A stretch of 64,000 nucleotides of DNA, from positions 62,001-126,000 of the forward strand of contig NZ_JAKKCJ010000006.1 in the NCBI RefSeq assembly GCF_021726515.1. Direction: 5' to 3'. The stretch comes from Vibrio sp. CK2-1 (lineage in GTDB: Bacteria; Pseudomonadota; Gammaproteobacteria; Enterobacterales; Vibrionaceae). Below the pieces are notes generated by a model that did no database searches, had not been told where the DNA came from, and saw only the letters and a list, made by a program, of their open reading frames with translations. The position numbers were made by a program, and so were the translations under genes. Positions 45,720 to 55,027 of this stretch are shown piece by piece (the first letter of the stretch is position 1; each line of letters begins with the position of its first letter).

Positions 45720-46616
45720 ATGGTGTCAAAAGACAATATCCAACAGCAATGGACACAATTGGCAAATCGTTGGGTACAAAATCAATCTCAGCTAAGTTTT
45801 ATTATCACTTTGCTATTAACGGCTCTGATTGCTTGGGTAGTCGGCATCTTATTATGGGCATTATTATCCCCAACCTCGAATGTTGCTCGCTGGTCGGCAC
45901 CGAATGTGATTGCTTCTCAAACCTCTTCAAACAGTCAAACCGATACATTATCCCCACTCTTAAGTGCTAATTTATTTGGCTTATACACTCAAACGCCAAC
46001 CCAAAAACAACAAGTCGCCCAAGATGCACCGCAAACACGTTTGAATTTAACGCTAGTGGGAGCCGTCGCTAGCAGCAACGATAAATTAAGCCTCGCAATT
46101 ATTGCGAATCAAGGTAAGCAGGCGACTTACGGCATTGGTGAAACCATAGATGGAACGCGCGTCACACTGACCGCGGTGTATGTTGACCGAGTGATTATTA
46201 GCAACCAAGGGCGTGATGAAACCTTGATGCTGCAAGGTATTGATTATAGTAAATCGCCTCAATCGGTTGCCCGTAAGCCTGTTGAGAATCAAGCTACGAC
46301 GGATGATGTCGCAGACTTAGATACAGTTCGCCAAGAGATTTCCGAAGATCCACAAAAAATATTTCAATATATTCGCCTTTCACAAGTGATGGATGAAGGG
46401 CAATTAAAAGGCTACCGAGTTCGTCCCGGTAAAGATCGCGCTTTATTTGAACAAGTTGGTTTACAAGATGGCGATATTGCCACTGCATTAAACGGACAAG
46501 ATCTCACTGACCCATCGCAAATGGCAACATTATGGAAAACGGCTTTAGAGTCTATGGAATGGAACCTAACCGTGGAAAGAGATGGTCAGACTCATGATAT
46601 TTATATTCAATTTTAA
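45720..46616 (+). CDS. gspC: Type II secretion protein GspC (EpsC)
   Basis: A 298-residue bitopic inner membrane protein linking the inner membrane platform to the secretin. The single membrane segment is at about 20-45 (IITLLLTALIAWVVGILLW). The homology region (about 100-165, LNLTLVGAVASSNDKLSLAII) binds GspD. A PDZ domain is at about 205-295 (YRVRPGKDRALFEQVGLQDGDIATALNG). The frame opens at GTG 45708; the ATG at 45720 has AAGGTG at a fair distance. It is the first gene of the gspC-N operon. Confidence 0.92.
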   Translation: MVSKDNIQQQWTQLANRWVQNQSQLSFIITLLLTALIAWVVGILLWALLSPTSNVARWSAPNVIASQTSSNSQTDTLSPLLSANLFGLYTQTPTQKQQVAQDAPQTRLNLTLVGAVASSNDKLSLAIIANQGKQATYGIGETIDGTRVTLTAVYVDRVIISNQGRDETLMLQGIDYSKSPQSVARKPVENQATTDDVADLDTVRQEISEDPQKIFQYIRLSQVMDEGQLKGYRVRPGKDRALFEQVGLQDGDIATALNGQDLTDPSQMATLWKTALESMEWNLTVERDGQTHDIYIQF

Positions 46617-46697
46617 AATGGATTCTCAATTCGTACCGAGCCTTAATTCAGGAACGAAGAGCATAGTAACGTCACCAATGGTGAGCAGGAGCATGGT

Positions 46698-48746
46698 GTG
46701 AAAAAGTGGTTGAGCAAAGTCTCACTAATCGTAATGACCAGTTTGGTATCGGTATCTGCTATTGCAGATGATTTTAGTGCCAGTTTTAAAGGTACCGACA
46801 TTCAAGAGTTTATTAACATTGTTGGGCGTAATTTACATAAAACCATCATTGTTGATCCATCAATACGCGGCAAAATTGATGTACGTAGTTACGATGTATT
46901 GAACCAAGAACAATATTACAAATTCTTCTTAAATGTGTTGGAAGTTTACGGTTATGCGGTAATCGAAATGGACAATGGCATTTTAAAAGTGATTAAAGAT
47001 AAAGATGCCAAAACCGCTGCGGTACCTGTAGTGGGAAATGACTCGATTATTTCTGGCGATCAAGTGATCACTCGTGTTGTTCCTGTGAAAAATGTCTCAG
47101 TTCGAGAGCTTTCACCTATTTTGCGTCAGTTAAATGATAACGCCGGTGCCGGTAACGTTGTGCACTACGATCCATCAAATATCATTCTTCTAACGGGTCG
47201 AGCGTCAGTAGTGAATCGCCTGGCGGAAATTATTAAACGTGTCGATCAAGCCGGCGATAAAGAAGTCGAAGTGGTTGAGTTAAAAAATGCCTCAGCCACC
47301 GAAATGGTGCGAATTGTTGATTCTCTCAGCAAAAGCGCCGATGCCAAAAATACCCCTGAATTACTACAACCTAAGTTAGTTGCTGATGAGCGTACTAACT
47401 CAATTCTCATTTCTGGAGATCCGAAAGTTCGCCAACGCTTGAGAAAATTGATCAGCCAACTTGATGTTGAAATGGCCACCAAAGGCAATAACCGCGTGGT
47501 GTATTTACGTTATGCCAAAGCTGAAGATTTAGTGGATGTATTAACTGGGGTATCGGAAAACCTACAAGCAGAAAAAGATTCTCAATCAGGCGCTGGCAGT
47601 ACCAGTAAAACCAAAGTGATGATTACGGCTGATAAAGGCACGAATGCTCTAGTGTTAACCGCACCGCCAGATATTATGAAAGCACTTCAAGAGGTGATTG
47701 GTCAGTTGGATATTCGTCGTGCGCAAGTACTGATTGAAGCTTTGATTGTTGAACTTGCTGAAGGTGAAGGTATCGATCTCGGTGTGCAATACGGCAACTT
47801 AGAAACTGGCAGTATGGTGCAGTACTCCAATGCGAATGCCAGAATTGGAGAGGTGGCTGTTGGTATTCAAGAAGCTAAAGATACATCTAGTACAACAGCT
47901 GTATATGATGATAACGGTAACTTTCTTCGAAATGAAACCACAACTGAATCTGGTGACTATTCAACATTAGCAGCAGCATTAAGTGGTGTGAATGGCGCGG
48001 CGCTGAGTATTGTAAAAGGTGACTGGACGGCATTAATCAGTGCAGTGGCAACCAGCAGTAACTCTAATATTCTGTCTTCTCCAAGTATCACAGTGTTAGA
48101 TAACAGTGAAGCCTCGTTTATTGTTGGTGAAGAAGTGCCGGTCGTCACGGGCTCTACCGCCAGCTCGGATAACTCAAATCCATTCCAAACCGTTGATCGT
48201 AAAGAAGTGGGTATCAAACTCAAAGTGACACCTCAAATTAACGAAGGTGACTCGATTCAAATGCAAATCGAGCAAGAAGTTTCCAATGTACTTGGTGCCA
48301 ATGGTGCCGTGGATGTACGTTTTGCTAAGCGTCAAATTAACACGTCTGTGATGGTGCAAGATGGACAAATGATTGTACTGGGCGGTTTGATTGATGAACG
48401 CGCGCAAGAGAGTGTCTCGAAAGTACCACTACTCGGTGATATTCCTTATTTAGGCGCATTATTCTCTTATACCAACACCACCAAAGAGAAAAAGAACTTA
48501 ATGGTGTTCATTAAGCCGACTATTATTCGCGACGGTATGTCGATCGATGGTCTGTCGCGTCGTAAATACAACTACATTCGCGCTGAGCAGTTATATAAAG
48601 CGCAAAAAGGCTTAAAACTGCTTCCGAATGCAGAAACACCGGTATTGCCTAAGTTTGGTCAAGGTGAACGTCAACCGGCGGAAATTCAAGCTTTCCTTGA
48701 GCAATTAAATCACAGTGAAAGCGCTCAGGTTGAGGGTAATCAATAA
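46698..48746 (+). CDS. gspD: Type II secretion secretin GspD (EpsD)
   Basis: A 682-residue outer membrane secretin. It starts at GTG 46698, supported by AGGAG 7 bases before it. A signal peptide covers 1-23 (SVSAIADD at the end). Next come the N0 domain (about 24-105) and three KH-like N1-N3 repeats (about 120-330). The secretin core holds [29 protein letters not shown] and the closing [15 protein letters not shown] and [15 protein letters not shown]. The C-terminal tail after about 610 is the S domain for pilotin binding. The usual length is about 650-680. Proteins fold in the periplasm and leave through this pore. Confidence 0.97.
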   Translation: MKKWLSKVSLIVMTSLVSVSAIADDFSASFKGTDIQEFINIVGRNLHKTIIVDPSIRGKIDVRSYDVLNQEQYYKFFLNVLEVYGYAVIEMDNGILKVIKDKDAKTAAVPVVGNDSIISGDQVITRVVPVKNVSVRELSPILRQLNDNAGAGNVVHYDPSNIILLTGRASVVNRLAEIIKRVDQAGDKEVEVVELKNASATEMVRIVDSLSKSADAKNTPELLQPKLVADERTNSILISGDPKVRQRLRKLISQLDVEMATKGNNRVVYLRYAKAEDLVDVLTGVSENLQAEKDSQSGAGSTSKTKVMITADKGTNALVLTAPPDIMKALQEVIGQLDIRRAQVLIEALIVELAEGEGIDLGVQYGNLETGSMVQYSNANARIGEVAVGIQEAKDTSSTTAVYDDNGNFLRNETTTESGDYSTLAAALSGVNGAALSIVKGDWTALISAVATSSNSNILSSPSITVLDNSEASFIVGEEVPVVTGSTASSDNSNPFQTVDRKEVGIKLKVTPQINEGDSIQMQIEQEVSNVLGANGAVDVRFAKRQINTSVMVQDGQMIVLGGLIDERAQESVSKVPLLGDIPYLGALFSYTNTTKEKKNLMVFIKPTIIRDGMSIDGLSRRKYNYIRAEQLYKAQKGLKLLPNAETPVLPKFGQGERQPAEIQAFLEQLNHSESAQVEGNQ

Positions 48747-50272
48747 TGATCGATTCAGCACAAGATATGGCACCAGAATTAATGGATGAGCTAGACTCTC
48801 GTCCTAAGTTTCGTCTGCCTTTTGCTTATGCTAAACGTCATCAAGTGGTGCTGGATTATAACGATCAACAGCAAAGTGTTTTGTACTATTGCGGAGCGCT
48901 TACTCCACAAGTGTTATTGGAAATACGTCGCGCGTCCGGGCAATCATTCAAACCACAAAAACTGACGGTTAATGAGTTTGAAAATAAGCTGACCGATGCT
49001 TATCAACGCGATTCATCAGAAGCACGTCAGTTGATGGAAGATATTGGCGCGGATGATGATTTCTTTTCACTTGCTGAAGAGCTACCAGAAAACGAAGACT
49101 TATTAGAATCAGAAGATGATGCGCCGATCATTAAATTGATCAACGCCATGTTAGGCGAGGCAATCAAAGAAGGCGCTTCAGATATTCATATTGAAACCTT
49201 CGAGAAAGTCTTATCTATCCGCTTTCGAGTCGATGGTGTGTTACGTGAAGTATTATCGCCAAGCCGTAAACTCGCGCCGATTTTGGTATCTCGCGTCAAG
49301 GTGATGTCTAAACTCGATATCGCGGAAAAACGTGTCCCACAAGATGGCCGAATTTCATTGCGAATTGGTGGTCGAGCGGTCGATGTGCGTGTATCAACCA
49401 TGCCGTCTTCCCATGGCGAACGAGTCGTAATGCGTTTATTAGATAAAAACGCCACGCGCTTAGATCTACATAGCTTAGGCATGACACCTAAAAACCACGA
49501 AGCGTTTCGTCATTTAATTGCTAGGCCGCACGGTATTATTTTGGTGACCGGCCCAACCGGTTCGGGTAAATCAACTACCTTGTATGCTGGTTTGCAAGAG
49601 CTTAACAGCAGCGAACGTAATATTTTAACCGTGGAAGATCCGATTGAATTTGATATTGATGGAATTGGACAAACTCAAGTAAATCCAAAAGTGGATATGA
49701 CCTTTGCTCGCGGTTTGCGTGCGATTTTGCGTCAAGATCCAGATGTGGTGATGGTCGGTGAAATACGTGATTTAGAAACGGCGCAAATCGCAGTACAAGC
49801 CTCATTAACCGGTCACTTAGTAATGTCGACCTTGCACACCAATACCGCAATTGGTGCCATCACTCGTTTGCGTGATATGGGGATTGAACCTTTCTTAATT
49901 TCTTCTTCATTATTGGGTGTATTGGCGCAGCGTCTAGTAAGAACTTTATGCCCTAGTTGTAAGCAACCTTATCAAGCCGATGCTCAACAAAAGCAATTGT
50001 TTGGCGTGAGCGCTGATGAGCCATTAGAGCTTTATAAACCACAAGGTTGTGAGCACTGCAACCACAAAGGTTATCGTGGCCGTACTGGTATTCATGAACT
50101 ATTGCTAATTGATGATGAAACCCAAGAATTGATCCATTCGGAAGCCGGCGAGCAAGTGATTGAAAAAGCGATTCGTGCTAAAACGCCAAGTATTCGTGAC
50201 GATGGCTTGGCTAAAGTACGCCGCGGCGTGACCACTTTGGAAGAAGTGCTACGCGTGACCAAGGAAGTGTAA
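48746..50272 (+). CDS. gspE: Type II secretion ATPase GspE (EpsE)
   Basis: A 508-residue cytoplasmic hexameric ATPase that drives the pseudopilus. The N-terminal domain binds GspL. The catalytic domain has ASDIHIET, Walker [11 protein letters not shown], the Asp box and Walker [16 protein letters not shown], and the His box [12 protein letters not shown]. The zinc module has four cysteines as CPSC and CEHC (about 400-436). Its ATG overlaps the gspD TAA by one base, so translation is coupled. Confidence 0.97.
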   Translation: MIDSAQDMAPELMDELDSRPKFRLPFAYAKRHQVVLDYNDQQQSVLYYCGALTPQVLLEIRRASGQSFKPQKLTVNEFENKLTDAYQRDSSEARQLMEDIGADDDFFSLAEELPENEDLLESEDDAPIIKLINAMLGEAIKEGASDIHIETFEKVLSIRFRVDGVLREVLSPSRKLAPILVSRVKVMSKLDIAEKRVPQDGRISLRIGGRAVDVRVSTMPSSHGERVVMRLLDKNATRLDLHSLGMTPKNHEAFRHLIARPHGIILVTGPTGSGKSTTLYAGLQELNSSERNILTVEDPIEFDIDGIGQTQVNPKVDMTFARGLRAILRQDPDVVMVGEIRDLETAQIAVQASLTGHLVMSTLHTNTAIGAITRLRDMGIEPFLISSSLLGVLAQRLVRTLCPSCKQPYQADAQQKQLFGVSADEPLELYKPQGCEHCNHKGYRGRTGIHELLLIDDETQELIHSEAGEQVIEKAIRAKTPSIRDDGLAKVRRGVTTLEEVLRVTKEV

Positions 50273-50275
50273 CCT

Positions 50276-51496
50276 ATGGCGGCGTTTGAATATAAAGCAC
50301 TCGATGCAAAAGGTAAGCAAAAGAAAGGTGTACTGGAAGGCGATAATGCCCGCCAAGTACGTCAGCGCCTTAAAGAAAAAGGCTTAATGCCCACTGAAGT
50401 GGTGGAAACCAAAGCCAAGTCACAACGAACTAAATCGAGCGGTTTTAGCTTCCAACGCGGTATCAGTACCAATGAATTAGCCCTAGTCACACGTCAATTA
50501 TCTACCCTAGTACAAGCTGGCATGCCGCTAGAAGAATGTATTCGCGCGGTAGCTGACCAATCAGAAAAGCCACATATTCGAAATATGCTAGTCAGTATTC
50601 GCTCGCGAGTCGTCGAAGGTTATACCTTATCGGACAGCATGGCTGAGTACCCGGCAGTCTTTGATGATCTCTTTTGCGCCATGGTAGCAGCAGGTGAAAA
50701 GTCTGGTCATCTGGATGCGATTCTCGACCGCCTAGCCGATTACGCTGAAAACCGACAAAAGATGCGTTCTAAACTACAGCAAGCTCTTATCTACCCAACT
50801 ATGCTGACGTTAATTGCCATCAGCGTAGTGGCATTCTTACTTGCTGCAGTAGTACCGAAAATCGTCGATCAATTTGTACAAATGGGGCAAGGCTTGCCGA
50901 TGTCGACCGAGTTTTTATTGGTCGCCAGTAATTTTGTGCAACATTGGGGATTATTAGTCCTTGGCTTGATTGTCTTGATGATCGTCGGCTTAAAAGTCGC
51001 GTTAAAGAAACCTGATTTTCGTATGAAGTGGGATAAACGAGTCTTGGCACTGCCAGTGATCGGTAAAGTTGCTAAAGGACTGAACACTTCCCGTTTTGCT
51101 CGAACCTTAGCAATTTGCTCATCCAGCGCCATTCCACTATTGGATGGGATGCGAGTCGCGGCAGATGTAATGAGCAACCAATATTTTAAAGCGCAGATTT
51201 TAGATGCTGCCGATAAAGTTCGTGAAGGTACCAGTTTACGCAAATCGCTTGAGCATACCCGCTTATTCCCACCGATGATGCTACACATGATCGCCAGTGG
51301 TGAACAAAGTGGCGAGCTTGAGCCTATGTTGATTCGCGCCGCCGACAACCAAGACCGAGACTTTGAATCTTTGGTTAATATGGCATTAGGTGTTTTTGAG
51401 CCATTATTGATTGTAGCAATGGCAGGTATTGTGCTGTTTATCGTTACCGCAACCTTAATGCCGATATTGGAATTGAATAATTTGGTGACGCAGTAG
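50276..51496 (+). CDS. gspF: Type II secretion inner membrane protein GspF (EpsF)
   Basis: A 406-residue polytopic platform protein with two T2SSF domains (about 70-195 and 272-395) and three membrane segments (about 170-195, 220-240 and 370-395). AFEYKALDAKGKQKKGVLEGD at the N-terminus (shown in part) and VAAGEKSGHLDAIL are family marks. It starts 3 bases after the gspE stop. An unusually long 212-base gap filled with repeats separates it from gspG. Confidence 0.96.
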   Translation: MAAFEYKALDAKGKQKKGVLEGDNARQVRQRLKEKGLMPTEVVETKAKSQRTKSSGFSFQRGISTNELALVTRQLSTLVQAGMPLEECIRAVADQSEKPHIRNMLVSIRSRVVEGYTLSDSMAEYPAVFDDLFCAMVAAGEKSGHLDAILDRLADYAENRQKMRSKLQQALIYPTMLTLIAISVVAFLLAAVVPKIVDQFVQMGQGLPMSTEFLLVASNFVQHWGLLVLGLIVLMIVGLKVALKKPDFRMKWDKRVLALPVIGKVAKGLNTSRFARTLAICSSSAIPLLDGMRVAADVMSNQYFKAQILDAADKVREGTSLRKSLEHTRLFPPMMLHMIASGEQSGELEPMLIRAADNQDRDFESLVNMALGVFEPLLIVAMAGIVLFIVTATLMPILELNNLVTQ

Positions 51497-51504
51497 AGGA
51501 ACGT

Positions 51505-51584
51505 TGCTAGGTCGCTTCGCTGCTAGGTCGCTTCGCTGCTAGGTCGCTTCGCTGCTAGGTCGCTTCGCTGCTAGGTCGCTTCGC
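51505..51584. repeat. Five perfect tandem copies of a 16-bp unit between gspF and gspG
   Basis: The unit TGCTAGGTCGCTTCGC is repeated five times without change over 80 bases, starting 9 bases after the gspF stop. It combines a TTGCTAG-type heptad and the CGCTTCGC module of the window-wide repeat family. Confidence 0.97.
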
Positions 51585-51618
51585 TTATTCGGGCCAATGA
51601 ATGCTTTTGCTTTTATCT

Positions 51619-51666
51619 TTTTCGAGCCACGAGCAGCGCAGCGCCCGAGAAACGAGATACGAAACA
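51619..51666. repeat. Heptad/GCGC mosaic repeat upstream of gspG
   Basis: On the minus strand it reads as words TATCTCG, TTTCTCG, GGCGCTGCGCTG, CTCG and TGGCTCG in direct succession. It ends about 40 bases before the gspG ribosome-binding site. Confidence 0.75.
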
Positions 51667-51708
51667 TAAGATACCAAAAATAAAATTGATATTTTTTTAG
51701 GAGTCACA

Positions 51709-52170
51709 ATGAGTAAAAAATTAAATCTATCGACTAAAAAACAATCCGGCTTCACCTTGCTTGAAGTCATGGTGGTAGTAGTTATTTTGGGGATTCTAGC
51801 TAGCTTCGTTGTACCTAACCTTTTGGGTAACAAAGAAAAAGCCGATCAACAAAAAGCGGTGACGGATATTGTGGCGCTAGAAAACGCGCTAGATATGTAC
51901 AAGCTAGATAACAGCGTTTACCCAACCACAGACCAAGGTTTGGATGCATTAGTGAGCAAACCAACCGGTAGCCCAGAGCCACGTAACTACCGTGACGGCG
52001 GCTACATTAAGCGTCTACCTAGTGATCCATGGGGTGGCGATTACCAATATTTAAGTCCAGGCGATCACGGCACGGTTGATATCTTTACTTTAGGTTCAGA
52101 TGGTCAAGAAGGTGGCGATGACGGTTCACAGAAAGATATTGGTAACTGGAATATTCAAGATTTTCAGTAA
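51709..52170 (+). CDS. gspG: Type II secretion major pseudopilin GspG (EpsG)
   Basis: A 153-residue prepilin with a short basic leader cleaved in KQSG/FTLLEVMVVVVILG, with the conserved Glu at position +5 and methylatable Phe at +1. The globular part has the GspG-specific calcium-site region (YLSPGDHGTVDIFTLGSDGQEGG). AGGAG lies 7 bases before the ATG. It is flanked on both sides by repeat-filled gaps (212 and 159 bases), so it forms an isolated unit within the operon. It is the main subunit of the pseudopilus piston. Confidence 0.97.
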   Translation: MSKKLNLSTKKQSGFTLLEVMVVVVILGILASFVVPNLLGNKEKADQQKAVTDIVALENALDMYKLDNSVYPTTDQGLDALVSKPTGSPEPRNYRDGGYIKRLPSDPWGGDYQYLSPGDHGTVDIFTLGSDGQEGGDDGSQKDIGNWNIQDFQ

Positions 52171-52176
52171 CAGAGA

Positions 52177-52315
52177 TAGTCGAGGTGCGAGGACGCTTCG
52201 CTCGGGAGCCGACAATATTGTTGCGAGTAACGAGTCTCGAGTTGCGTGTAAAATCCGAACCGACTTTGCTCTTACTTGCATCACGAAGCGAAGCGCTCTC
52301 GTAACTCGCAACATG
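52177..52315. repeat. Heptad/GCGC mosaic repeat between gspG and gspH
   Basis: It contains GACGCTTCGCTCGG, GTTGCGAGTAACGAG, TCTCGAGTTGCG and GAAGCGAAGCGCTCTCGTAACTCGCAAC-type words (shown as a class). GTTGCGAGT...ACTCGCAAC arms face each other across the element (about 52219 and 52301). It fills almost the whole 159-base gap. Confidence 0.72.
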
Positions 52316-52329
52316 ATTTAAGGAACATA

Positions 52330-52920
52330 ATGCAGCGTCAGCGTGGTTTTACTTTACTCGAAGTACTGTTAGTGGTGGTGTTAATGTCACTCAGTGCATT
52401 AGCGGTGGTGCAAACCTTGCCGCAGAGTAATGACGACCAAGCGAAGGAAGAGGCTTCACGTTTTTTCCAACGGCTGCAATTGCTCAGTGATGATGCGATT
52501 CTCAATGGCCAAGATTACGGTTTACGTTTCGATGACAAAAAGTCGATTTATACCTATATGCAATTAGCCGAAGAAGGGTGGCAGAAGGTAGAAGACAGCA
52601 AATATTTTACCGAAACCACATTGCCGGAAGATTTAACTTTTAGTTTTGAGTTAGGTAGTGAGGCGTGGGGCGATAGCGATAGCCTTTTTGAGCAAGAAGA
52701 TTTCTATGAAGATCGCTTTGAAGATTCGGATGCTAAGCCAAAGCCACCACAAGTGTACGTATTATCCAGTGGTGACGTGACACCATTTTTATTAACTTTC
52801 ACCTCAGAGCCCAATCAAAAACCAGAGCAAACTTGGCGGGTGAAAGTGACGGAAGCTGGCGTTATTCAATTATTGGCTCCGGGGATGAGTAGTGATGGAG
52901 CTGATGATGAGTCGTCGTAA
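52330..52920 (+). CDS. gspH: Type II secretion minor pseudopilin GspH (EpsH)
   Basis: A 196-residue prepilin with cleavage in QRG/FTLLEVLLVVVLM and Glu at +5. The C-terminal domain carries an acidic insertion (about 105-140, many Asp and Glu). The open frame extends 18 codons upstream into the repeat (52276). The ATG at 52330 is preferred because AGGA precedes it and because prepilin leaders are short. The 3' end overlaps gspI by 17 bases in the chosen starts. It joins the pseudopilus. Confidence 0.93.
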   Translation: MQRQRGFTLLEVLLVVVLMSLSALAVVQTLPQSNDDQAKEEASRFFQRLQLLSDDAILNGQDYGLRFDDKKSIYTYMQLAEEGWQKVEDSKYFTETTLPEDLTFSFELGSEAWGDSDSLFEQEDFYEDRFEDSDAKPKPPQVYVLSSGDVTPFLLTFTSEPNQKPEQTWRVKVTEAGVIQLLAPGMSSDGADDESS

Positions 52921-53272
52921 GCAGGTTCGAGGCATGACTTTATTGGAAGTCTTGATTGCGTTGGCGATATTCGCCACTGCTGCGATTAGTGTGATTCGCG
53001 CAGTGACTCAACACATCAACACTCTGAGCTATTTAGAAGAAAAAACCTTTGCCAGTATGGTAGTGGATAACCAATTAGCAATGGTGCATTTGTCCGAGTC
53101 GTTTACTGCAACTAAAAAGGGCGAAGAAGAATTTGGCGGACAAACATGGTACTGGACGGCAACCCCCGTTAAAACAGGATTAGATTTAATTAAAGCGGTG
53201 GATGTGAGTGTGTCTTTAGATCCGCAGCGAAAAAGTACTCTAATGACGGTGAGAACCTATGTTAAACCGTAA
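52904..53272 (+). CDS. gspI: Type II secretion minor pseudopilin GspI (EpsI)
   Basis: A 122-residue prepilin with cleavage in VRG/MTLLEVLIALAIFATAAISV, Glu at +5 and Met at +1, as is usual for GspI. With GspJ and GspK it forms the pseudopilus tip. Several start codons are possible (GTG 52892, ATG 52895, 52904, 52907). 52904 or 52907 are best placed after GGAG inside the end of gspH. The gene overlaps both neighbours, so the three are translationally coupled. Confidence 0.92.
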   Translation: MMSRRKQVRGMTLLEVLIALAIFATAAISVIRAVTQHINTLSYLEEKTFASMVVDNQLAMVHLSESFTATKKGEEEFGGQTWYWTATPVKTGLDLIKAVDVSVSLDPQRKSTLMTVRTYVKP

Positions 53273-53954
53273 AAGAGGGTTAAGCCGTAAGAAAGCGTTA
53301 AGCCGTAAAGCATTCAACAAGGGCTTTACCTTGATAGAGGTGATGGTCGCCATCATGGTATTTGCCAGCTTGAGCATTGCCGCCTACCAGGTGGTGAATC
53401 AGGTTCAACGTAGTAATCAACTGTCGGCGGAGAAAACCGGTCGTCTGCAAGAAATGCAACGAGCGATGATTATTATGGATAGTGACTTTCGCCAAATGGT
53501 TGCTCGTTCATTTAAAGGTCGCGCCAATGCCAATGGCAACCGTTTATTGTATGTCGATCAATATTTATTAGATTCCCAGTCACAAGGGATTCTGTTTACT
53601 CGACTAGGTTGGCAAAACCCTCAGCAAGCTTTTCCACGAGGAGAGGTTGTTAAAGTTGGCTATCGAGTAGTCGATAATCAATTAGAGCGAGTATGGTGGC
53701 GCTATCCTGATACGCCAGAAGGGCAAGAGCCATTACATAAATCGCTATTAGCCGATGTTGAAGAATTAAGTTTTCGGTTTTACGACAGCGAGAACAATAG
53801 CTGGCAAGAGACTTGGCAAGTGGAAGATAAACTGCCACAAGCGGTGGAAGTGACTTTGCAATTAAAAGATTACGCCAAGATCCGACGGGTGTATTTAACT
53901 GCGCAAGGTCAGGCTTCATCACTCAATAGTTCGGATGAGGAGATCACGCAATAA
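53259..53954 (+). CDS. gspJ: Type II secretion minor pseudopilin GspJ (EpsJ)
   Basis: A 231-residue prepilin with an unusually long, strongly basic leader for the class (about 22 residues, with RKRGLSRKKALSRKAFNKG). Cleavage is before FTLIEVMVAIMVFASLSIAA, with Glu at +5. The leader holds two near copies of LSRK-A. The globular domain has the family RRVYLTAQG end. It overlaps gspI by 14 bases and its TAA overlaps the gspK ATG. Confidence 0.94.
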   Translation: MLNRKRGLSRKKALSRKAFNKGFTLIEVMVAIMVFASLSIAAYQVVNQVQRSNQLSAEKTGRLQEMQRAMIIMDSDFRQMVARSFKGRANANGNRLLYVDQYLLDSQSQGILFTRLGWQNPQQAFPRGEVVKVGYRVVDNQLERVWWRYPDTPEGQEPLHKSLLADVEELSFRFYDSENNSWQETWQVEDKLPQAVEVTLQLKDYAKIRRVYLTAQGQASSLNSSDEEITQ

Positions 53955-55027
53955 TGTTGGTTTCTTCTCGTAATGTATCTAGCCGAGCTTCGTATGGCCG
54001 GGGCTCATTGGGCGGCGTTAAACGTCAGCAAGGTGTGGCGCTTATATTTGTGCTATTGCTGGTGGCGGTGCTAGTGGCAATCGCGGCCACCATGACAGAA
54101 AGAATGTCGACCCAGTTTTATCGAGCCAGTAATTTATTAAATCACCAACAAGCCTACTGGTACAGCATGGGGGTGGAAGCACTGGCTCAAGTCGCTATCG
54201 AAGAAAGCTATAAAGACAGTGACGATAATATTAACTTAAGCCAAGCATGGGCAATTGAAGGTACTCAATACCCGCTAGAAAATGGTGATGCAGTCGGTAG
54301 CATTATTGATAAACAAGCTTGCTTTAATGTCAATGCACTGGCGGCATTACCGGCAACCAATACGTCTGAACGCCCCTATTTATTAAAAGCCTTGGCCTAT
54401 ATGCTGCAAGAAGAAAGCATTGATAATTACCAGGCGGAAGTGATTGCCGATTCGATTAAAGAATATGTTGATAGTGATGACCAAGTGAGTACTCAAAGTG
54501 GGGTAGAAAGTGCCACTTATGAAGGATTTCAACCTAGCTATGACGCGCCAGATGGCTTAATTGCCGATAGCAGTGAATTGAGAGCGGTGAATCAAGTGAC
54601 CGCTCCGGCGATGATGATTTTAAATCAAGTGGCTTGTGCGCTACCGAGTACCGATTTGTATATTAATGTGAATACCTTAAAGCCTCAGCAAGCCTTGTTG
54701 TTAGCTGGGATGTTTCAGCCGTCATTGAGCTTAAGTGACGCGCAGCAATTAATTGAAAATAGACCGCATGACGGTTGGCAAGATGTGGAAACCTTCTTAA
54801 ATGAACCACAAATCACCCGAGTACCCGCCAATATTACCAGTGAAGCGAGTCCATTTTTAGCGGTGACTAGCCAGTATTTTGAGTTAGATGCACAAATTAA
54901 AGTAGAAGATTCAAGGGTTAGGCTGCGTAGTCTAATCTACAGTTCAGATAAAAAAACGACACAAGTGATACGTCGTCGTTTCGGAGGGATCAGTGAACGA
55001 GTTTCTGACAATCAAGCTGAGCAGTAA
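53954..55027 (+). CDS. gspK: Type II secretion minor pseudopilin GspK (EpsK)
   Basis: A 357-residue large minor pseudopilin. The prepilin segment is QQG/VALIFVLLLVAVLVAIAATM. It lacks Glu at +5, which is characteristic of GspK, the tip subunit. The inserted alpha domain with helix-hairpin features (NVNTLKPQQALLL, DGWQDVETFL) is present. The leader of about 27 residues is long and Ser/Arg/Gly-rich. Its last 35 bases overlap the start of gspL. Confidence 0.95.
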   Translation: MLVSSRNVSSRASYGRGSLGGVKRQQGVALIFVLLLVAVLVAIAATMTERMSTQFYRASNLLNHQQAYWYSMGVEALAQVAIEESYKDSDDNINLSQAWAIEGTQYPLENGDAVGSIIDKQACFNVNALAALPATNTSERPYLLKALAYMLQEESIDNYQAEVIADSIKEYVDSDDQVSTQSGVESATYEGFQPSYDAPDGLIADSSELRAVNQVTAPAMMILNQVACALPSTDLYINVNTLKPQQALLLAGMFQPSLSLSDAQQLIENRPHDGWQDVETFLNEPQITRVPANITSEASPFLAVTSQYFELDAQIKVEDSRVRLRSLIYSSDKKTTQVIRRRFGGISERVSDNQAEQ

